A DNA stretch of 64,000 nt from Ruminococcus flavefaciens FD-1 (GTDB lineage Bacteria > Bacillota > Clostridia > Oscillospirales > Ruminococcaceae), in contig ACOK01000094.1 of the NCBI GenBank assembly GCA_000174895.1, positions 1 to 64,000 of the forward strand. The letters are read 5' to 3'. The position numbers and the translations under genes were made by a program. Below the pieces are notes generated by a model. It worked only from the letters and a program-made list of their open reading frames with translations, was not told where the DNA came from and made no database searches. Position 1 is the stretch's first letter, and the number at the start of each line of letters is the position of its first letter. Shown piece after piece: positions 43,201 to 51,427 of this stretch.

Positions 43201-44745
43201 ACCCTTGAACGCAGCTTCGGTGTCCGTCCGCCGATATACGATATGATGAACGGTTTTACAATAGGACAACTTGCAGAATATTATGACAATCATTCAGCAG
43301 TTGGCGAAAAGATCATCGGTAAAAGCAGCAATTATGTGCAGAGGAGCGGCAGTTTTGCGGAGGATCTGATAATCAGGTACTATGCAAAGGGTATCGAGCT
43401 TTATACCGATGATGGCAAACTGAGATTCCGTTCAAGGAAAACGCTGTCCGATGAGGATAAGAAACTTCTGAAAGAAAACAAAGCTGATATCATGCTTTGC
43501 CTTGAAAATGGTTTCAGTGCAGCATCTGAGAGCTTTCCGCTTGCAGATGTTCAGAAAGCCTATCTTGCAGGTAGAGATGCTGAAACAGAACTGGGTGGAG
43601 TATCAGCACATTATTATACCGAGCTTGAATATGAGGGCGATCTTGATGCAGAGCGCTTTATAAATGCATTGAATGAGGTGGTTGAAAAGCAGGATATGCT
43701 GAGAACTGTGATTCTTCCTGCGGGAAAACAGATAGTCCTCGGCAAAAGTGAAAGAGTCGGAGTAACAGTCAATGATCCTGCATCAGCTGAGCAAATGCAG
43801 GTGATAAGAGATAAATGGGCGACTCATACATTTGATACGGGTTCATTTCCAATGTTCCATATCGAATTGAGCAGGTTCGGTGCGAAAAAAACTGTTATAC
43901 ATTTCAGCTTTGACTGTATGATATTCGACGGTTGGAGCACTGATCTCATGTTCCGGCAGATATTTGATATCTATAACGGAAAGGAAATGCCACCGCTGGA
44001 ATATTCATTCAGACAGTACGTTGAAAGTGTTGAAAAAGCAGATGATGATCAGTATATAGAAGAGATGATCGCAAATATTTATACTGCACCTGAGCTGCCT
44101 TATTCATGCAGTTTGTCGGATATCAAAACTCCGACATTCAGCCGCCTGAGCAGGACATTTGATCATGAACAGTCTGAGAGTATAAGAAAATCTGCTGAAA
44201 AATATGGTGTGACACTTACTGTGTATATGTGTACTAAGTATATGGAAAGACTTTCAGAATGGAGCGGACAGAAATGCTTTACTCTCGATCTGACTATGTA
44301 TGACCGTCCGTCTGCACATAAAGATGCAGTACGTCTGATAGGTGATTTTACTAATATAACATTTATTAGCTATCATGGTGACAGATATAATTCTTTTGCT
44401 GATACGGTAAAGGATATTCAGAAGCAGATGTGGTGTGCGGTTGAGCATAGAAGTGTCAGCGGAGTAAAGATCATTAGCAGACTTTCAGGACAAAACCGTG
44501 GAAAAAGTGCATTTCCTGTGGTGTTTACAAGTCTTGCGGGCGATAACAGCAGAAGCGATGATTCACCCGTATTGAAAGAGATTTATTCTATCAGCCAGAC
44601 ACCGCAGGTGGCACTGGATTTCCAGCTTTATGAAAGAAACGGAGTAATATCTGTTGTATGGGATCATGTTGATGAAGCATTTGATACAGTGGAGCTTAGC
44701 GCTTCCTTTGAAAAATTCATCTCTTCTGTACTGAACGGAGAGTGA
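37273..44745 (+). CDS. Hybrid PKS-NRPS megasynthase: KS-AT-ACP-Cy-A(Cys)-PCP-TubC-like-Cy
   Basis: 2490 residues, GTG start. KS (about 14-440) complete: TACSTSV Cys, ETHGTGT and KPNIGHLEG His. AT (about 530-830): GHSIGEY and NGFHSALM, the latter malonyl-like. ACP (about 895-970) with YGMSSV. First Cy domain (about 985-1400): DxxxxD in IDFMIADALS instead of HHxxxDG, and STPQVFIDHQ. A domain (about 1430-1915): YTSGSTGEPKG, GGATEASIW, INGYRIE; pocket by eye D-L-F-N-I-S-M-I-W, close to cysteine. PCP (about 1930-2005, SIGVSSMD). A TubC-type docking segment (about 2035-2080, GIELYTDDGKLRFR). Second Cy (about 2085-2490): FDCMIFDGWS and QTPQVALD. No KR, DH or ER. Extends an acyl chain by one malonate, then forms a thiazoline; the C-terminal Cy awaits another Cys-carrier. 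Confidence 0.93.
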   Translation: MVKNGNNMDYSGDIAVIGISCRFPGGLDSPDKFFDSLMNKKCMIALPPEKRMPYFDGNSSVYCEKAGFLKEDISLFDNKAFKISDLEAERMDPCQKLMLTVCREAIEDSGYSTDELAESDTGVYVGSSTEEYVPILFDLKRRGLTRSSEDVTGMLHGFLSGKISYAFGLHGPAISVNTACSTSVSALHQAVLGLKAQDCDIAVTGAVNILFLSDITDELAALSILSDTCTVRTFDKDANGTVRGEGAAALVLKRLEDAERDNDDIYCVISGSGLDQDGRSAGITAPYGPAQVKLIKKVWSKAEVSADDVDYIETHGTGTKLGDAIELEALTEATEGRKTSEALYIGSVKPNIGHLEGTSGFAGIIKGIMIIKHKCIPPEINFEHPSDQINWSDVPMKVNTEPVPLNKENGNPVTVCVSSFGLSGTNGHVVLREYIGSSPDTEQSNGDMFIKVSGTSERGLKNQLSQLSGFGNIFSEDQFADMAYSHNTIRSDYKYRTFLKADGFGSLSEAVDSAILKKYSPCKEKRRIIAMFTGQGSQFAGMFREIYDSEPVFREYFDRCSSVYSEVKGGDLGSICFSGDEKINETEFSQPVIFAVEISLYEYFRSLGIEFSAAVGHSIGEYAAAYAAGIFTLEDGMRIVIRRGELMGRTLRQGSMLAVRASADEVRPYAEEAGVYIAASNSPVQTVLSGEISRIDALADKLTAARIKCTKLNVSNGFHSALMDEILEPFRNAFDGVSFGRPKMRVISNVSGKSSGREMMNADYWVRHIRSEVKFCDGIRSISSPEDNIFLEIGAKPVLASLAQKCIEVPIDTVFMRFGSGNDCDELREAVFRLYSLGVDIKWKELYKNRRHRKLRLPAAVGDLRSLSVIYDCIEDRSDKPCGKDAFDSETVRIKVKDIIKEKLDIDISDTNDEDNLLAYGMSSVLILQASVYIRDIFGVRLGLDELLGSCSLNGWTELILNGLGEETDVEEKNIVSEEHIGVRFPLNKIQEAYFVGRRSEMQWGGTGCSAGFEFDMDELDTERFRSALEKTVQRHEMLRCIITDEGDQYIAGDIELPYSVYRIADINDLSEHLEKIHNEIMYRVFPLEYPLWEIRLTELKNGRWRIHFGIDFMIADALSLNIFWRDLESFYKGEELIPLDITYYDYWKYTSVHTDDQQLKEDKEYWYSKAENIPAPPQLPYSDTDEKSLCGRFVRRSAVLTENEYKKLVSESGKYGLTAASVLLELFSEVLASRSSDNSFAVMLTTFRREPVHKDVNNLIGDFTNLMLTEITIDNSGTVENARRIQSTIQSNYSHSTYSAIDLVKYINSLHGTKTFYPVVFTSAIGVGSSYSGNIFTENLSSAASSTPQVFIDHQIYENPDGGITLSWDTADHVFMPDVINDMFEVYIALVKQLCANGINFLDLSDMRSRKDKELQIKANSTYKEIPEADILCRFDEVCAKYGDKAAVVCGDETVTYSELLKMVRKTADKLRTAGIGKGSLVAVDMAKSCRQIAVIAGIVYAGAAYIPMSYGQPDQRTDSIMKRSECRVILRDSISTGLKDQVQLTFDDISVHTGLSERTAVSSEDTAYIIYTSGSTGEPKGVKISHGAAMNTIADVIGRYGINSKDVIFGVSSVSFDLSVFDIFGALNTGATLVLPQEEKRVDPVFWHEYTVKYGVTFWNSVPSIMSLYCDYMQQKGITDNCIRQIILSGDWIPVQLTERIADIFVKAHLTSMGGATEASIWSNYYECSGKEAELRSVPYGYPLSNQRFYILDSYGRPCPRWTEGKLYIGGKGVADGYHNAPELTDKAFFYSKFAGERIYDTGDHGRYISDGMIEFLGRKDQQVKINGYRIELGEITTALRNIGIAGESLVMPVDEKDGGRYLAAFIRKDNHNQLADAAGVKNKLGNILPRYLIPETVIFVDSFPLTVNGKKDRKKLASMAVKNDDNCVDTFTGNENGDLVGTICAVLGRKDISAADRFDSIGVSSMDIIKLGNTLERSFGVRPPIYDMMNGFTIGQLAEYYDNHSAVGEKIIGKSSNYVQRSGSFAEDLIIRYYAKGIELYTDDGKLRFRSRKTLSDEDKKLLKENKADIMLCLENGFSAASESFPLADVQKAYLAGRDAETELGGVSAHYYTELEYEGDLDAERFINALNEVVEKQDMLRTVILPAGKQIVLGKSERVGVTVNDPASAEQMQVIRDKWATHTFDTGSFPMFHIELSRFGAKKTVIHFSFDCMIFDGWSTDLMFRQIFDIYNGKEMPPLEYSFRQYVESVEKADDDQYIEEMIANIYTAPELPYSCSLSDIKTPTFSRLSRTFDHEQSESIRKSAEKYGVTLTVYMCTKYMERLSEWSGQKCFTLDLTMYDRPSAHKDAVRLIGDFTNITFISYHGDRYNSFADTVKDIQKQMWCAVEHRSVSGVKIISRLSGQNRGKSAFPVVFTSLAGDNSRSDDSPVLKEIYSISQTPQVALDFQLYERNGVISVVWDHVDEAFDTVELSASFEKFISSVLNGE

Positions 44746-44750
44746 GGCAT

Positions 44751-45467
44751 ATGATGGATATTATCCCGGAATACATTGATATTCCGGAAACAAAACCTGT
44801 TGTGCTTTGCTTCTGTCATGCAGGAAGCTACGGAAATACTTTCCGTGAATGGAATGAGAGTGCAGCTGATTGTGCTTTCATTCCTGTGAAACTTCCAAGG
44901 GAGAAGGAAAATTTCAATGATATAGCAGCTGCGGTTGCAGAAGCAGCTGCTCCATTGCTTCAAAAAAGAAGATATTGTATGTTTGGTCATAGTATGGGAG
45001 CACTTTTTGCTTTTGAGACTGAGTATATTCTTGAACATGATTATAAGCTTTGTGCAGATCATCTTTTTGTATGCGGCAGACACTCTCCCGATAATGAAAA
45101 AGAAGAATTCTACAACACATCTATGGGTGATGAACGGCTGATAATGGAGATAAAGCGTCTTGGCGGAACATATGATGAACTTCTTTCAGACAGCAGATAC
45201 ACAAGTGTTATTCTTCCGTTTATAAAAAACGATTACAGGATACACGAAACATATAAATACTGTGGACATAAAGTCATTTGTCCGCTGGAGGCTGATGTGG
45301 GAACAGATGATATTTCTGTTTCCATATCCGATACGGACGGTTGGCGCAATATGACAAGGGGCTGCTTTACAAGGAGAATATTCAGCGGAGGACATTTCTT
45401 TTTATATGACGATATGTCATATTTCAGCAGATTGTATAAACTATGCAGTGAAATATTTGCAGATTAG
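44751..45467 (+). CDS. Type II thioesterase 1
   Basis: About 238 residues, alpha/beta hydrolase that clears misprimed carriers. Nucleophile elbow FGHSMGALFAFE and C-terminal catalytic His in FSGGHFFLYDD. Start at 44751 taken for the ATG pair after GAGTGAGG; a GTG at 44742 overlapping the megasynthase stop is an alternative. Coupled to the preceding gene. Confidence 0.85.
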   Translation: MMDIIPEYIDIPETKPVVLCFCHAGSYGNTFREWNESAADCAFIPVKLPREKENFNDIAAAVAEAAAPLLQKRRYCMFGHSMGALFAFETEYILEHDYKLCADHLFVCGRHSPDNEKEEFYNTSMGDERLIMEIKRLGGTYDELLSDSRYTSVILPFIKNDYRIHETYKYCGHKVICPLEADVGTDDISVSISDTDGWRNMTRGCFTRRIFSGGHFFLYDDMSYFSRLYKLCSEIFAD

Positions 45468-45475
45468 GAGCATTT

Positions 45476-47632
45476 ATGGATAATACGGAAATAGCAGTTA
45501 TAGGAATGAGCTGCCGGTTCAATACGGCAGGATCGGTATATAGTTTGCACCGTGCTTTGTTAGGAGGAAAAGGCTGCAAGTGTGGTGATAATGGTGAAAG
45601 AGCTGCTCTTACAGGTTATTGCGGAGAAGCAGGTCTTGACAGGAGAATAGCTTATATAAAAGATATCGAAAGATTTGACAATGAGTATTTCGGCATATCT
45701 GACAGAGAAGCAGTTTATTTGTCGCCTGAAATAAGGATATCTCTGGAACTGGCAGCAGAAGCACTTTTTGATGCAGGGTATACTGCTGATATGCTCAAAG
45801 GCAAATGCTGCGGAGTGATTGCCTCCATAAGCGGTGAGGGATATAATGAGCTTTGTATAAAAAAGGATATGCTTTCGATCAATGGAAGCAGCCGTTCTAT
45901 GGCAGCAGGTATAATTGCAAAGCATATTGGTGCTGACGGACCTGTACTTATGACAGACAGCGATGCCTGTTCATCATCAGTCGGGATAATAACAGCTGCT
46001 GATATGCTCAGGAGCGGCACTGCTGATATGATGCTGGTTGGCGGTACAGAACTTGCCATATTCAGCAATGATGATGGTTCTGAGGCGTTTATGTCATCTA
46101 TATCTCCCGAGAACAGTTGTATTCCATACAGTAAGAAAGCTATGGGAACCGTGACGGGAGAGGGCGGCGGATTCGTTGTTCTGAAAAGACTTGATGATGC
46201 TGTAAGAGACGGTGATGTGATATGCGGACGTATAATCGGTTATGCGGCAGGAAATGCTTTGACAGACAGTCAGATTTTTGCTCCCGATAAAGAAACTATG
46301 CTGACGGTAATGAGAAAAGCATGGGAAAAATGCAGTAATTCTCCTGATGAATTTGAGGGCGGAGCAATTGGCATCCCCTCGTCTGATAATACAGAAGCAG
46401 AAGCATTTGAGGAGTTTTCTGATAATAATGTAATTTGTGGTTCGGTGCGTCATTCAGTTGGTCATACGGGACATCTGTGCGGACTTGCATCGCTTATAAA
46501 AGTGATGCTTTCATTCAGAAATCATGTTACATATCCGCTGGGGGCGTATGCTGCAAAAGGTATGCTGAAAACAGAGAAGCTGATATTTCCGTTTGCTCCA
46601 GTATTCCATAGTGCAGAAAAACAACGGTATATCGGAATAAACAGCTTTGGCGCCAACGGAGCGTGTGTACACATCGCAGCAGCTAATTACATTGTTGCAG
46701 AAAGAACTGTTTCTCAGTCCGCAGATGAACAGCTTGTTGTGATCTCAGCTGATACCGAAGAACAGCTGACAAGGCTGACGGATATGCTTGAGGAGCATCT
46801 TGTTCGCTGTGAATGGGACATAAATGATGTTATCTATACCCTTAATACAAAGCGCAGACTTGGCAGAGTAAGGTATGCATTTTTTTGCAGAGACCGCAGA
46901 GAGCTTCTTGATAAACTTTCTTCATGCAGAAAAGTTATAATGGCAGGTATGAATGAGGTGATCCTTCTCACCAGAAAAGATAATGAGAATTCAGATAAGG
47001 TGGCAGAAAAATTCCTTGAAAGCGGACTTTTTGTCAGATATGTCGGAGAGTATTCAGACGGAGCTTTAAAGCTGAAACGTATATCAGACGGCTCATTTGT
47101 GGAGTATAGAGATGTTAACTCACCGCTTATAGTCAGCACATTTGATGATCCTTTAGCCGATATTCTGCTCAGTGAGGAAAGCTTCACTGATTGTATAGAA
47201 ATGTGTGCTTGTAATTCTGCTTATATTGAATGGGACAAATATTATAAAGACAAAGAAGCAAAGAATTATCCTATGCCGTCCGTTGCCTTTGCAAATAAAA
47301 AATTCTGGTATGAAGTTGATTCAGTTCACGAAAAGATTGTCAGCCAAGCAACAGTTGATAAAGCTGTTACAAAACAAATCGAGAGAAAGCCGACAACGGA
47401 AGATGAGATTGCGCTTATGGACGGCTTATGCGGTATCATTCAGAAGCATCTTGAACTAACAGATAAGATAGGGTATGACGATAATTTCTTTGAACTTGGC
47501 GGTAATTCATTGACAGGCGGTATGGCACTGGCAGAGTTTCGTGATAAATACGGTATAGATATATCGTTTACTGATATGTATGAAAATCCGACTGTTCGCA
47601 GTATAATCGTTTTTTATATGAAAAGGAAGTGA
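45476..47632 (+). CDS. Degenerate ketosynthase-PCP protein (KS lacking one catalytic His)
   Basis: 718 residues. The N-terminal about 420 residues are a ketosynthase: IAVIGMSCRF start, active Cys retained in DSDACSSSVG (about 163) and second His in SVGHTGHLCG (about 330). The first catalytic His motif, normally HGTGT, is replaced by IGIPSSDNTEAEAF (about 297). A KS without this His cannot decarboxylate malonyl units and is usually a non-elongating KS that only transfers. A linker of about 200 residues follows where an AT would be, then a carrier domain (about 635-715, ELGGNSLTGG). Role in chain transfer is inference. Confidence 0.85.
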   Translation: MDNTEIAVIGMSCRFNTAGSVYSLHRALLGGKGCKCGDNGERAALTGYCGEAGLDRRIAYIKDIERFDNEYFGISDREAVYLSPEIRISLELAAEALFDAGYTADMLKGKCCGVIASISGEGYNELCIKKDMLSINGSSRSMAAGIIAKHIGADGPVLMTDSDACSSSVGIITAADMLRSGTADMMLVGGTELAIFSNDDGSEAFMSSISPENSCIPYSKKAMGTVTGEGGGFVVLKRLDDAVRDGDVICGRIIGYAAGNALTDSQIFAPDKETMLTVMRKAWEKCSNSPDEFEGGAIGIPSSDNTEAEAFEEFSDNNVICGSVRHSVGHTGHLCGLASLIKVMLSFRNHVTYPLGAYAAKGMLKTEKLIFPFAPVFHSAEKQRYIGINSFGANGACVHIAAANYIVAERTVSQSADEQLVVISADTEEQLTRLTDMLEEHLVRCEWDINDVIYTLNTKRRLGRVRYAFFCRDRRELLDKLSSCRKVIMAGMNEVILLTRKDNENSDKVAEKFLESGLFVRYVGEYSDGALKLKRISDGSFVEYRDVNSPLIVSTFDDPLADILLSEESFTDCIEMCACNSAYIEWDKYYKDKEAKNYPMPSVAFANKKFWYEVDSVHEKIVSQATVDKAVTKQIERKPTTEDEIALMDGLCGIIQKHLELTDKIGYDDNFFELGGNSLTGGMALAEFRDKYGIDISFTDMYENPTVRSIIVFYMKRK

Positions 47633-47638
47633 CAGACT

Positions 47639-48382
47639 GTGGAGCGTTATGCAATAATCACAGGCTCGACTCAGGGGATCGGCAAAGCGGCAGCTATCGG
47701 ACTTTCAGCACAAGGTTACAATATTGCGCTCAACTGCCGTGATCCCAAAAAACTTGAGCATGGAGAAGCAGCGGCTGAGATATGCCGTGCAAACGGCGTA
47801 AAGGCGAAATGTTACCTTGCAGATGTGTGTATTGCGGAACAATGTTCGGAGCTGCTGAGCAATTCTTCCGCTGATCTTGGAAAGCTTGAAGTAATAGTCA
47901 ATAATGCAGGTATTATCCAGCAGAGAAAACCATTCACTCAGCTCAATGATGAGGAGTTCATGCGTATTATGAAAGGAAATACACTGTCGGTATTCAATAT
48001 GATGAAATCAGGTGTTGAGATAATGAAAGCTGAAAGATACGGCAGGATAATCAACATAGCGTCGGCGGCAGGTATGTACAGCAATTCCGGAAGTATGGCA
48101 TATTCTGCTTCTAAATCAGCAGTCATATCAATGACGGTCACTGCGGCAAAGGAACTTGGCTCATACGGCATAACAGTTAATGCAGTAGCTCCCGGTTTTG
48201 TGGAGTCGGAAGCACTTATGAATGCCTCAGAAGCACAGAAAAGGGGACTTCTGAGCACCTTGTCCGTAAAGCGATTTGCAAAGCCTGAGGAGATAGCCAA
48301 TCTGATATGCTATCTCGCTTCAGATAAAAGCGGATATATAACCGGTACAGTATCGGAAATAAGCGGACTTATTACTGTTTAA
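47639..48382 (+). CDS. SDR family reductase, probable trans-acting ketoreductase
   Basis: 247 residues, GTG start 6 bases after the previous stop. Classical short-chain dehydrogenase: NAD(P)-binding TGSTQGIG, NNAG, catalytic Ser in INIASAAG, YSASK and C-terminal GYITGTVSEISG. Closest in form to FabG. None of the PKS modules here contains a KR, so this enzyme likely reduces a beta-keto intermediate in trans. Confidence 0.88.
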   Translation: MERYAIITGSTQGIGKAAAIGLSAQGYNIALNCRDPKKLEHGEAAAEICRANGVKAKCYLADVCIAEQCSELLSNSSADLGKLEVIVNNAGIIQQRKPFTQLNDEEFMRIMKGNTLSVFNMMKSGVEIMKAERYGRIINIASAAGMYSNSGSMAYSASKSAVISMTVTAAKELGSYGITVNAVAPGFVESEALMNASEAQKRGLLSTLSVKRFAKPEEIANLICYLASDKSGYITGTVSEISGLITV

Positions 48383-48392
48383 GGAGAATGAT

Positions 48393-49139
48393 ATGGAAAA
48401 AAATAAATGGTTCAATTATGAAAGTATCAGCGACAAAGGGAAAATCAATCTGATCTGCTTCCCTTATTCGGGAGGAAGTGCATCATATTATGCACCGTGG
48501 AAAACATCTTATCCTGATGAGATAAATATTCTGCCTGTTGCATACCCCATACGTGAGCTGAGAATGAAAGAGGAAATGCCTGATTCACTTGTTTCACTTG
48601 CCCGTAACTTTGTTGATGACAACGAAGAACTTTTTTCTGTGCCATTTGCATTTTTCGGTCACTGTACAGGTGCACTTGTGGCTTATGAGGCTGCTAAATA
48701 CATAAGAAAAACATTGAAAAAAGACCCGTCTGCATTTTTTGTTTCATCTTCTGCATCTCCTGTTTGCATAATGTTTGAGGGCAGAATAACCGATGCTTCC
48801 GATGAAGTGATGACTGAACATCTTATCGGGGACGGAATAATAAATGCAGACTTTGCAAAGCAGGATATATACAGAAAATATGTACTCCCGATATTAAGAA
48901 AAGACTTACAGCTTCATGAGGAATACAGATGTGAATCAGTTGAACCGCTCAGATGCCCGATTATAGCAGCATACGGTACACAGGACAAGCTGTTGACGGC
49001 ACAGAATGTAGATGACTGGAAAAGGTTCACCATCAATTCCTACCGCTCGGCAGCTTTTGATGAGGGACATTTTTATCTTAACACCTTTGGCGATGCCCTG
49101 CGTGATCTTATCGTTGGCGCTTTGCTTGAGGTCATATAG
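48393..49139 (+). CDS. Type II thioesterase-like protein with Cys nucleophile (GHCTG)
   Basis: 248 residues of the TEII alpha/beta hydrolase family: LICFPYSGGSASYYAPW, then FFGHCTGALVAYE and final EGHFYLN with the catalytic His. The nucleophile elbow GxSxG reads GHCTG, so Cys91 replaces Ser. Cys at this place makes a more stable thioester and in some synthetases favours transfer or ring closure (for example beta-lactone formation) over hydrolysis. May therefore be an acyltransferase rather than an editing enzyme. Confidence 0.83.
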   Translation: MEKNKWFNYESISDKGKINLICFPYSGGSASYYAPWKTSYPDEINILPVAYPIRELRMKEEMPDSLVSLARNFVDDNEELFSVPFAFFGHCTGALVAYEAAKYIRKTLKKDPSAFFVSSSASPVCIMFEGRITDASDEVMTEHLIGDGIINADFAKQDIYRKYVLPILRKDLQLHEEYRCESVEPLRCPIIAAYGTQDKLLTAQNVDDWKRFTINSYRSAAFDEGHFYLNTFGDALRDLIVGALLEVI

Positions 49140-49144
49140 AAAGG

Positions 49145-50431
49145 GTGATAAAGATAGAAAAGGAGTATTATCTTACACCGTCATGCAGATATTTCATCAG
49201 TTCAGATTCAGATGTCAGCTGGAATCTTCCTTTATGTGTGGAGCTGGATCATCCCTTTGATGAAGCGAAGATGCGAAAAGCCATAGATAAGCTGACTGCA
49301 GAAAATGATGTAATGCGCTGCAGAGTAAGGAACAAGAACGGCAGCGGCGAATATACCGTATTGATCGCAGATAAAGCAGATATTGATTTCACTGTACAGG
49401 ACAGATCGGGAAAGTCTTATGAAGAAGCCTATGCAGACTCTGTTGAAGATGCAAAAGCATTTACAGCAGAAAAAATAGATATCTTTAGTTCACCTCCTGT
49501 GAGAATAAGATGTTATCTCATTTCGGCTGAGTCTTTTTTGATCTGCATGGTGGTACATCACTATGTTGCTGATGCTGTGGGAGTCGCTGCATTGGGAACA
49601 GGCTTGATAGGCTGTTATCTTGGCAAGGATATACACAGCTCAGACGATACGAAACAATTTGGTTATTATCTGGAAAAATGCGGGGAAATGCTCGTTACGG
49701 AGGAGTATAAAAAACAGGCAGACTACTGGAGAAATGCTATGAACGGACTGGAGATGCCTGTTAGCATAAGCAAATCTGCTGTAAGTCCTTTGTCAGCAGA
49801 TCATCAGTTTGTTATCAGCCGTGATATGCTTTATGAGTTGGCAAGAAATAACCGCACGACTATATTCAATGTAGTCATGACCGCACTTTCTGTGCTCTAT
49901 GCTGATATGTACGGCAGTATTGATACAGCTGTAGGATTTATAAGCTCTGACAGGCGTGACGGAATGTTCAGCTCGTCCACAGGCAATTATACAAGAATGC
50001 TGACAGCAAGGCTGACATGGGATAAAAATGACAGCTATCGTTCAGCATTGAGAAAAATGGTTGGCATAACAAGCGAAGCAGTTGAAAACTCTGCTGCAGG
50101 TGACAATCTGTATTCTCTGCCTATATATGTCAGTTATATTGATGAACGTCAGACAAGGAGAATGTCTTCCTCATCAGATATACGATTTATAGGCATACCA
50201 ATTCCTCACCCGACAGATTGTCTTATGTTAGCCTGTATAGAGAAAAGTGATGAGGTGAATATAGGCATAACAGCAAATGCAGAATGTTACACAGATGATA
50301 AAATCAGCGAAACAGGCATTAAGCTGCTGGAAATACTGCGTAATATGGTTCTTTTCCCTGACCGTAAGCTGTGCGACTTTTTACCTGAGGCTGTATTCAG
50401 CGGAAATGATACGGAACTGATAATGATATGA
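49145..50431 (+). CDS. Stand-alone condensation-domain-like acyltransferase
   Basis: 428 residues, GTG start just after AGAAAGG. Condensation/acyltransferase fold (NRPS C, PapA, alcohol acyltransferases): catalytic motif VVHHYVADAVG (HHxxxD intact, with Ala for the usual Gly at the end) near residue 138, and the second half with DTAVGFISSDRRDGMFSS. Could release or decorate the product by ester or amide formation. The following 60-base gap is the largest inside the cluster. Confidence 0.8.
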   Translation: MIKIEKEYYLTPSCRYFISSDSDVSWNLPLCVELDHPFDEAKMRKAIDKLTAENDVMRCRVRNKNGSGEYTVLIADKADIDFTVQDRSGKSYEEAYADSVEDAKAFTAEKIDIFSSPPVRIRCYLISAESFLICMVVHHYVADAVGVAALGTGLIGCYLGKDIHSSDDTKQFGYYLEKCGEMLVTEEYKKQADYWRNAMNGLEMPVSISKSAVSPLSADHQFVISRDMLYELARNNRTTIFNVVMTALSVLYADMYGSIDTAVGFISSDRRDGMFSSSTGNYTRMLTARLTWDKNDSYRSALRKMVGITSEAVENSAAGDNLYSLPIYVSYIDERQTRRMSSSSDIRFIGIPIPHPTDCLMLACIEKSDEVNIGITANAECYTDDKISETGIKLLEILRNMVLFPDRKLCDFLPEAVFSGNDTELIMI

Positions 50432-50491
50432 TTATTCTAATAGTCGGTCGGCTGTATATCTGACCGTAATATAAGAAAAGAGGTCTTATTT

Positions 50492-51427
50492 ATGAATATT
50501 ATTGAAGTTAAGGAGTTGTCAAAGAGTTATAAGGATTTCAAGGCTGTTGACAATATTTCCTTTAATGTTGAACAGGGCAGGATATACGGTATCCTTGGTC
50601 CTAACGGAGCAGGTAAAAGTACAACTATAAAAATGATTGCAGGACTGCTTGGAAAGGATTCGGGAACCATAACCTATGAAGGAAATTCAACTATTGACAA
50701 ATGGTCCTCAAATATAGGTCTTGTTCCTCAGAATATAGCAGTATACGATGAGCTTACCGCAGAGGAGAACATTTCATTCTTTGTATCTCTTTACGGTATA
50801 ACAGGCAAGGAAAAGGAAGAACGGATAGAAAAAACTCTCAGATTTGTAGGACTTGAAGATGTAAGGAACAAGGCAGCGAAGGAATACTCGGGAGGAATGA
50901 AACGAAGACTCAATATTGCCTGTGCCATAGTTCATGATCCTAAACTGATCATAATGGACGAGCCGACGGTAGGAATTGATCCGCAGTCAAGAAACTATAT
51001 ACTTGAAAGTGTAAAGGAACTCAACAAAAAGGGAACTTCTGTCATCTACACTTCTCATTACATGGAGGAAGTTGAAGCGATATGCGACAGGATAATTATA
51101 CTTGATAAGGGCAAGATCATACTCAACGATGAAAAGGACAATATCAAAAATATGTTCCTTGATAAACAGACTGTAACGATATTATCAAAGTCTGAAATAA
51201 ACGATATCCAAAACCTTGAAAAAACTCTCAATGCAGTCGACGGAGTCAGCTCTGTATCTGTTGTGGGAGAAAAGTGTGTTTGTGTATATGACAGCAATAA
51301 ACGTCCTCTTGATGCTATTATTCAGGCAGCTTACAAACATGGTATCGAGATAAGTGACATATCCACATCACGTCAGGATCTTGAAACGATCTTCCTTGCT
51401 CTTACAGGAAAGGAGCTGAGAGAATAA
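50492..51427 (+). CDS. ABC-2 exporter ATP-binding protein (DrrA-like)
   Basis: 311 residues, AAAAGAGG upstream. Single ABC domain with Walker A GPNGAGKST, signature YSGGMKRRLN and Walker B LIIMDEPTVGID, plus a C-terminal extension typical of drug/natural-product exporters. TAATG overlap with the first permease gene. Likely powers export of the cluster product. Confidence 0.9.
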   Translation: MNIIEVKELSKSYKDFKAVDNISFNVEQGRIYGILGPNGAGKSTTIKMIAGLLGKDSGTITYEGNSTIDKWSSNIGLVPQNIAVYDELTAEENISFFVSLYGITGKEKEERIEKTLRFVGLEDVRNKAAKEYSGGMKRRLNIACAIVHDPKLIIMDEPTVGIDPQSRNYILESVKELNKKGTSVIYTSHYMEEVEAICDRIIILDKGKIILNDEKDNIKNMFLDKQTVTILSKSEINDIQNLEKTLNAVDGVSSVSVVGEKCVCVYDSNKRPLDAIIQAAYKHGIEISDISTSRQDLETIFLALTGKELRE

